This document shows positions 25,473 through 27,412 of a stretch of 27,412 bases of DNA, in pieces. The stretch covers positions 1 to 27,412 of the forward strand of contig CAMPKC010000059.1 of NCBI GenBank assembly GCA_946887045.1, given 5' to 3'. The notes below the pieces were generated by a model. That model searched no databases. It was not told the origin of the DNA and saw only the letters and a list, made by a program, of their open reading frames with translations. Both the position numbers and the translations under genes were made by a program. The stretch is from an uncultured Sphingobacteriaceae bacterium. GTDB lineage: Bacteria > Bacteroidota > Bacteroidia > Sphingobacteriales > Sphingobacteriaceae. Each line of letters opens with the position of its first letter. The stretch's first letter is position 1.

Positions 25473-26240
25473 CTATCGGCTTATTAAGGAAGTTGCAAGA
25501 ACTGCCACCGCAGATATGGTTGCTACAACCAGAGGTAAAAATCGGTTGTTCGCATTATATTCCTGCGACTTAGATTTATCTGGTTCCACGTATACTACAT
25601 CGTTTTGCTTCAGGTAGAAGTAGGGCGATTGAAAAACATCTTGTTTATTTAAATCCAGTCGAACCATCGTACGTTTGCCATCAACTTTTCGGATCACCAG
25701 TACGTTTTCCCTCTTTCCATAAGGCGTCATATCACCTGCCATACCAAGGGCCTGCAGAAGGTCAACTTTTTCATTTGATATAGTAAAGGTTTCAGGTTTA
25801 TTAACCTCCCCTATTACAGTAATCCGGAAGTTTAGAAACTGAACAGTAACTATCGGATTCTTAACATATTTATTCAGTTTTTTTGTGATAACTTCCTGGG
25901 CTTGTTCAACAGTTAAGCCCTTCAGATGAGTTACGCCAATAACCGGGAAGTTGATCTCTCCGCTTTTATTAACACGGTATCCCTCTTTCTCATAGAGGCC
26001 TCCGCTGCCCAGTGTGTTGGAGTTGAAAGCGAACAATACATTAGATTCTGTGCTTTGTGTATTTATTGAAATATTAAGTAAATCACTTTCCTGAATTTTA
26101 GGCTCGATGTCGTTTAGAATCGCTGTGTTCGTTTTAGATCTCTCAGAAAGATCACTAAAATAAACCAGATTTCTTTTTGATGAGCATGCACTAAATGCCA
26201 TCAGACATACAGTACTTAATAGGTAAATCTTTTTCATCAC
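25473..26240 (-). CDS. wza: Wza-like outer membrane polysaccharide export lipoprotein
   Basis: This 255-residue protein has a lipoprotein signal peptide ending in AFSAC, with Cys19 as the lipidated residue. A polysaccharide export domain follows (about 45-135, including IQESDLLNISINTQS and the INFPVIG turn), then one SLBB domain (about 138-195, IGEVNKPETFTI then LLQALGMAGDMTPYG). A C-terminal hydrophobic helix (234-252) could be the outer-membrane segment, as in Wza. It forms the export channel working with the Wzc-like kinase encoded next. One SLBB domain and this short length are usual for the Bacteroidota form. Met2 is an equally good start. Confidence 0.93.
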   Translation of the reverse strand: MMKKIYLLSTVCLMAFSACSSKRNLVYFSDLSERSKTNTAILNDIEPKIQESDLLNISINTQSTESNVLFAFNSNTLGSGGLYEKEGYRVNKSGEINFPVIGVTHLKGLTVEQAQEVITKKLNKYVKNPIVTVQFLNFRITVIGEVNKPETFTISNEKVDLLQALGMAGDMTPYGKRENVLVIRKVDGKRTMVRLDLNKQDVFQSPYFYLKQNDVVYVEPDKSKSQEYNANNRFLPLVVATISAVAVLATSLISR

Positions 26241-26278
26241 ATTTAAATCTTTTTGGTTGATTTTTTAAATATCATGAT

Positions 26279-26286
26279 CAAATTTA
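26279..26286 (-). promoter_or_regulatory. Candidate Bacteroidota -7 promoter element for wza
   Basis: The minus strand reads TAAATTTG, fitting the TAnnTTTG consensus of Bacteroidota primary sigma promoters. It would start a transcript roughly 30 bases before the wza ATG. The upstream -33 TTTG is poor: only ATTTTTC is present at that spacing. The element may therefore be chance in AT-rich DNA. Confidence 0.35.
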
Positions 26287-26317
26287 CACACTTATCGAAA
26301 AGAAAAATCCGTTTTTG

Positions 26318-26331
26318 GAGGTTGTTACCTC
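26318..26331. promoter_or_regulatory. Inverted repeat upstream of the wza promoter candidate
   Basis: GAGGT-TGTT-ACCTC is a perfect 5-bp inverted repeat, about 32 bases upstream of the candidate -7 element. The position would suit an operator for the neighbouring helix-turn-helix protein, but the arms are short and chance is possible. Confidence 0.3.
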
Positions 26332-26496
26332 AATTGTAAAATGTTCACAAGCATTTTCTCACATCAGTAAAATAAGGTTTACAAAACGATAAAAAACCTA
26401 TTAAAAGCGTGTCATTTTTACACTTTATTTTTCAAAGTATACGAAGCGTAGTCTCGCTGTAAATCAATACGTTAGTCTAAAAATTTCACACTAATA

Positions 26497-26532
26497 ACAT
26501 GCTGAAGTGAATACTAGTTCACAACAGCATGT
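26497..26532 (-). terminator. Strong nested hairpin, likely terminator of the regulator gene
   Basis: ACATGCTG and CAGCATGT are perfect 8-bp arms. Inside, after an AA/AA internal loop, GTGAA and TTCAC form a further 5-bp stem around TACTAG. On the minus strand it lies 87 bases after the regulator's stop and is followed about 12 bases later by ATTTTT, a weak U-run. Its strong symmetry also allows an operator role. Confidence 0.5.
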
Positions 26533-26587
26533 AAGCGATTTAGGAAGTTGTCAGGTTTATTTGGTTAGGTCGGAAATACAGTTCAAT

Positions 26588-26612
26588 GACCATCCATTCA
26601 TTAGTAATGGTC
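26588..26612 (-). promoter_or_regulatory. Small hairpin just after the regulator stop codon
   Basis: GACCAT (26588-26593) and ATGGTC (26607-26612) are perfect arms, and CCATT (26594-26598) with AATGG (26606-26610) offers an alternative pairing. It begins 7 bases after the stop. No U-run follows, so its role is unclear. Confidence 0.3.
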
Positions 26613-26618
26613 GAAGCT

Positions 26619-26978
26619 TTAGACAGTAGCTGAGGGCTCTATATTATGTATTAAAAAATCATTGTGTTTTTCGAGAAGATTAATGTATTTATTGCGCCAG
26701 TAGGTTACCGATTCAAGCTCTTCCGCTTCTGTATCCGTCGTCTTATTTTGATGATGGTTAAGAATCATTGCGCGGTCGAACATATCAGGAAACTCGGCAG
26801 AAAAATCGTGATTCAGGACTTCTCCGATTTTATAAATAATTTCTCTGCTCAAATTTTCCTGGGTAAACCAGTTATATATTGATCGTCTGCTAACTTTTAG
26901 CTTTCTTGAGAGTTCGCTAATACTAATGTGATTCCGTCGTATAACTAACTCTACTATTTCACCATTTTGCATAACCAC
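26619..26978 (-). CDS. Small helix-turn-helix DNA-binding protein
   Basis: This 119-residue protein has an N-terminal Cro/XRE-like helix-turn-helix at about 17-38 (ISISELSRKLKVSRRSIYNW). A linker follows, then a C-terminal helix likely to form a coiled coil (ESVTYWRNKYINLLEKHNDF, 89-108), which would mediate dimerisation. It has no signal peptide or enzymatic domain. It is the first gene of the array on the same strand as the polysaccharide genes, but separated from wza by 378 bases and a strong hairpin, so it is probably its own transcript. A local regulator of the locus is the natural inference; there is no direct evidence. Met3 is an alternative start. Confidence 0.8.
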   Translation of the reverse strand: MVMQNGEIVELVIRRNHISISELSRKLKVSRRSIYNWFTQENLSREIIYKIGEVLNHDFSAEFPDMFDRAMILNHHQNKTTDTEAEELESVTYWRNKYINLLEKHNDFLIHNIEPSATV

Positions 26979-27412
26979 TAATTGAAATGTTTCAAAAAAT
27001 AAATTACTAAGAAGCTGTTTTAAAAACTTTCTTTGATATTATGTGGGCATTATGTCTATATTTTTATAGTGCAGTAGGTTATTGGTAAATGTTTTAATGT
27101 CCAAATTGACACGGCGGAGAGAGTTCATTGTGATAGAGAGAGTTTGCATAAGTTTTCTTTTGATGTAGGGTTAACGTTTTAATTAAAATTGTTTTTCGAT
27201 ATTTTAATTCCTTTAAATTACAAGTCTGATATCTTCAGTCAATTTGACAAGTCGTCATTGTCAAACGGTATCATAAATCCAGACTTCCATAGGTCAATAC
27301 TTTAATTAATAATGTAGGATGTAAATATCAGAAGCAGTAAATATTGACAGACTGACCGCAATTACCCGCCTAGCTGATTCTCGTCAATATGGAAAAAGTA
27401 TAATTATAAGAC
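26979..27412. other. 434-base gene-free region upstream of the regulator, with TTGAC/GTCAA boxes
   Basis: I see no coding potential and no recognised RNA. TTGAC or its complement GTCAA occurs at 27106, 27238, 27244, 27260, 27293, 27344 and 27383 (start positions). Several pair up as inverted repeats: GTCAA-T-TTGAC (27238-27248), TTTGACAA/TTGTCAAA (27243-27265), and ATATTGAC/GTCAATAT (27341-27390). This looks like a regulatory region more than filler. A TATTTTTTG near 26990 is one base off the -7 promoter consensus. Confidence 0.45.

Larger units (their letters stand above)
26241..26618. other. 378-base gene-free region between the regulator gene and wza
   Basis: There is no open frame of note. 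It contains a likely terminator hairpin for the regulator gene (26497-26532), a weaker hairpin next to that gene's stop (26588-26612), an inverted repeat GAGGT/ACCTC (26318-26331), and a candidate minus-strand promoter element (26279-26286). This is the most likely start region for the polysaccharide operon transcript. Confidence 0.6.

Overview
The window is an AT-rich stretch of a Bacteroidota chromosome. It is almost entirely one capsule or exopolysaccharide biosynthesis locus. The family set points to that phylum: a short Wza-like lipoprotein, a fused Wzc-type tyrosine kinase with a C-terminal tyrosine cluster, and an UpxY/NusG-like antiterminator embedded in the operon. A soil or freshwater relative of Pedobacter or Mucilaginibacter is my best guess, held loosely. 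All 23 genes I accept are on the minus strand, so the locus reads from high to low coordinates. I see no transposase, integrase, tRNA, rRNA or CRISPR array.

Right end, in transcription order. A small helix-turn-helix regulator (26619-26978) has a gene-free upstream stretch rich in TTGAC/GTCAA boxes. It is followed by a strong hairpin that may be its terminator. Next come the export genes: wza-like (25473-26240) and wzc-like (23170-25425). A 384-base structured gap (22786-23169) separates them from upxY (22228-22785). This gap holds a 26-bp direct repeat, a perfect 10-bp hairpin, and a segment just upstream of upxY that can pair with either repeat copy.

Middle. After upxY come a TviB/WbpO-type nucleotide-sugar dehydrogenase and a TviC/WbpP-type epimerase, which together make UDP-GalNAcA. 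They are followed by a GT2, a MurJ-like flippase, a GT4, an O-antigen polymerase/ligase-like protein, a phosphoglycosyl transferase, a SAM methyltransferase, a GT4, an asparagine-synthase-like amidotransferase, another GT4, a second amidotransferase, a UDP-glucuronate 4-epimerase-like enzyme and a fourth GT4.

Left end. An adjacent PHP hydrolase and ATP-grasp ligase pair is followed by a second (PglC-like) phosphoglycosyl transferase and two tandem FemAB/GNAT-like paralogues. The last gene ends at base 59 with no clear terminator, so the locus may continue beyond the window.

Reading the genes together (inference): a lipid-linked repeat unit is started by one or both phosphoglycosyl transferases and built by up to five glycosyltransferases using uronic acid donors. 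It is flipped by the MurJ-like protein, polymerised by the Wzy-like protein and exported by Wza/Wzc. The unusual load of amide-forming chemistry (two amidotransferases, one ATP-grasp ligase, two FemAB-like transferases) suggests a polymer whose uronic or amino sugars carry amide or aminoacyl groups. The structured upxY leader is the least explained and most interesting element.
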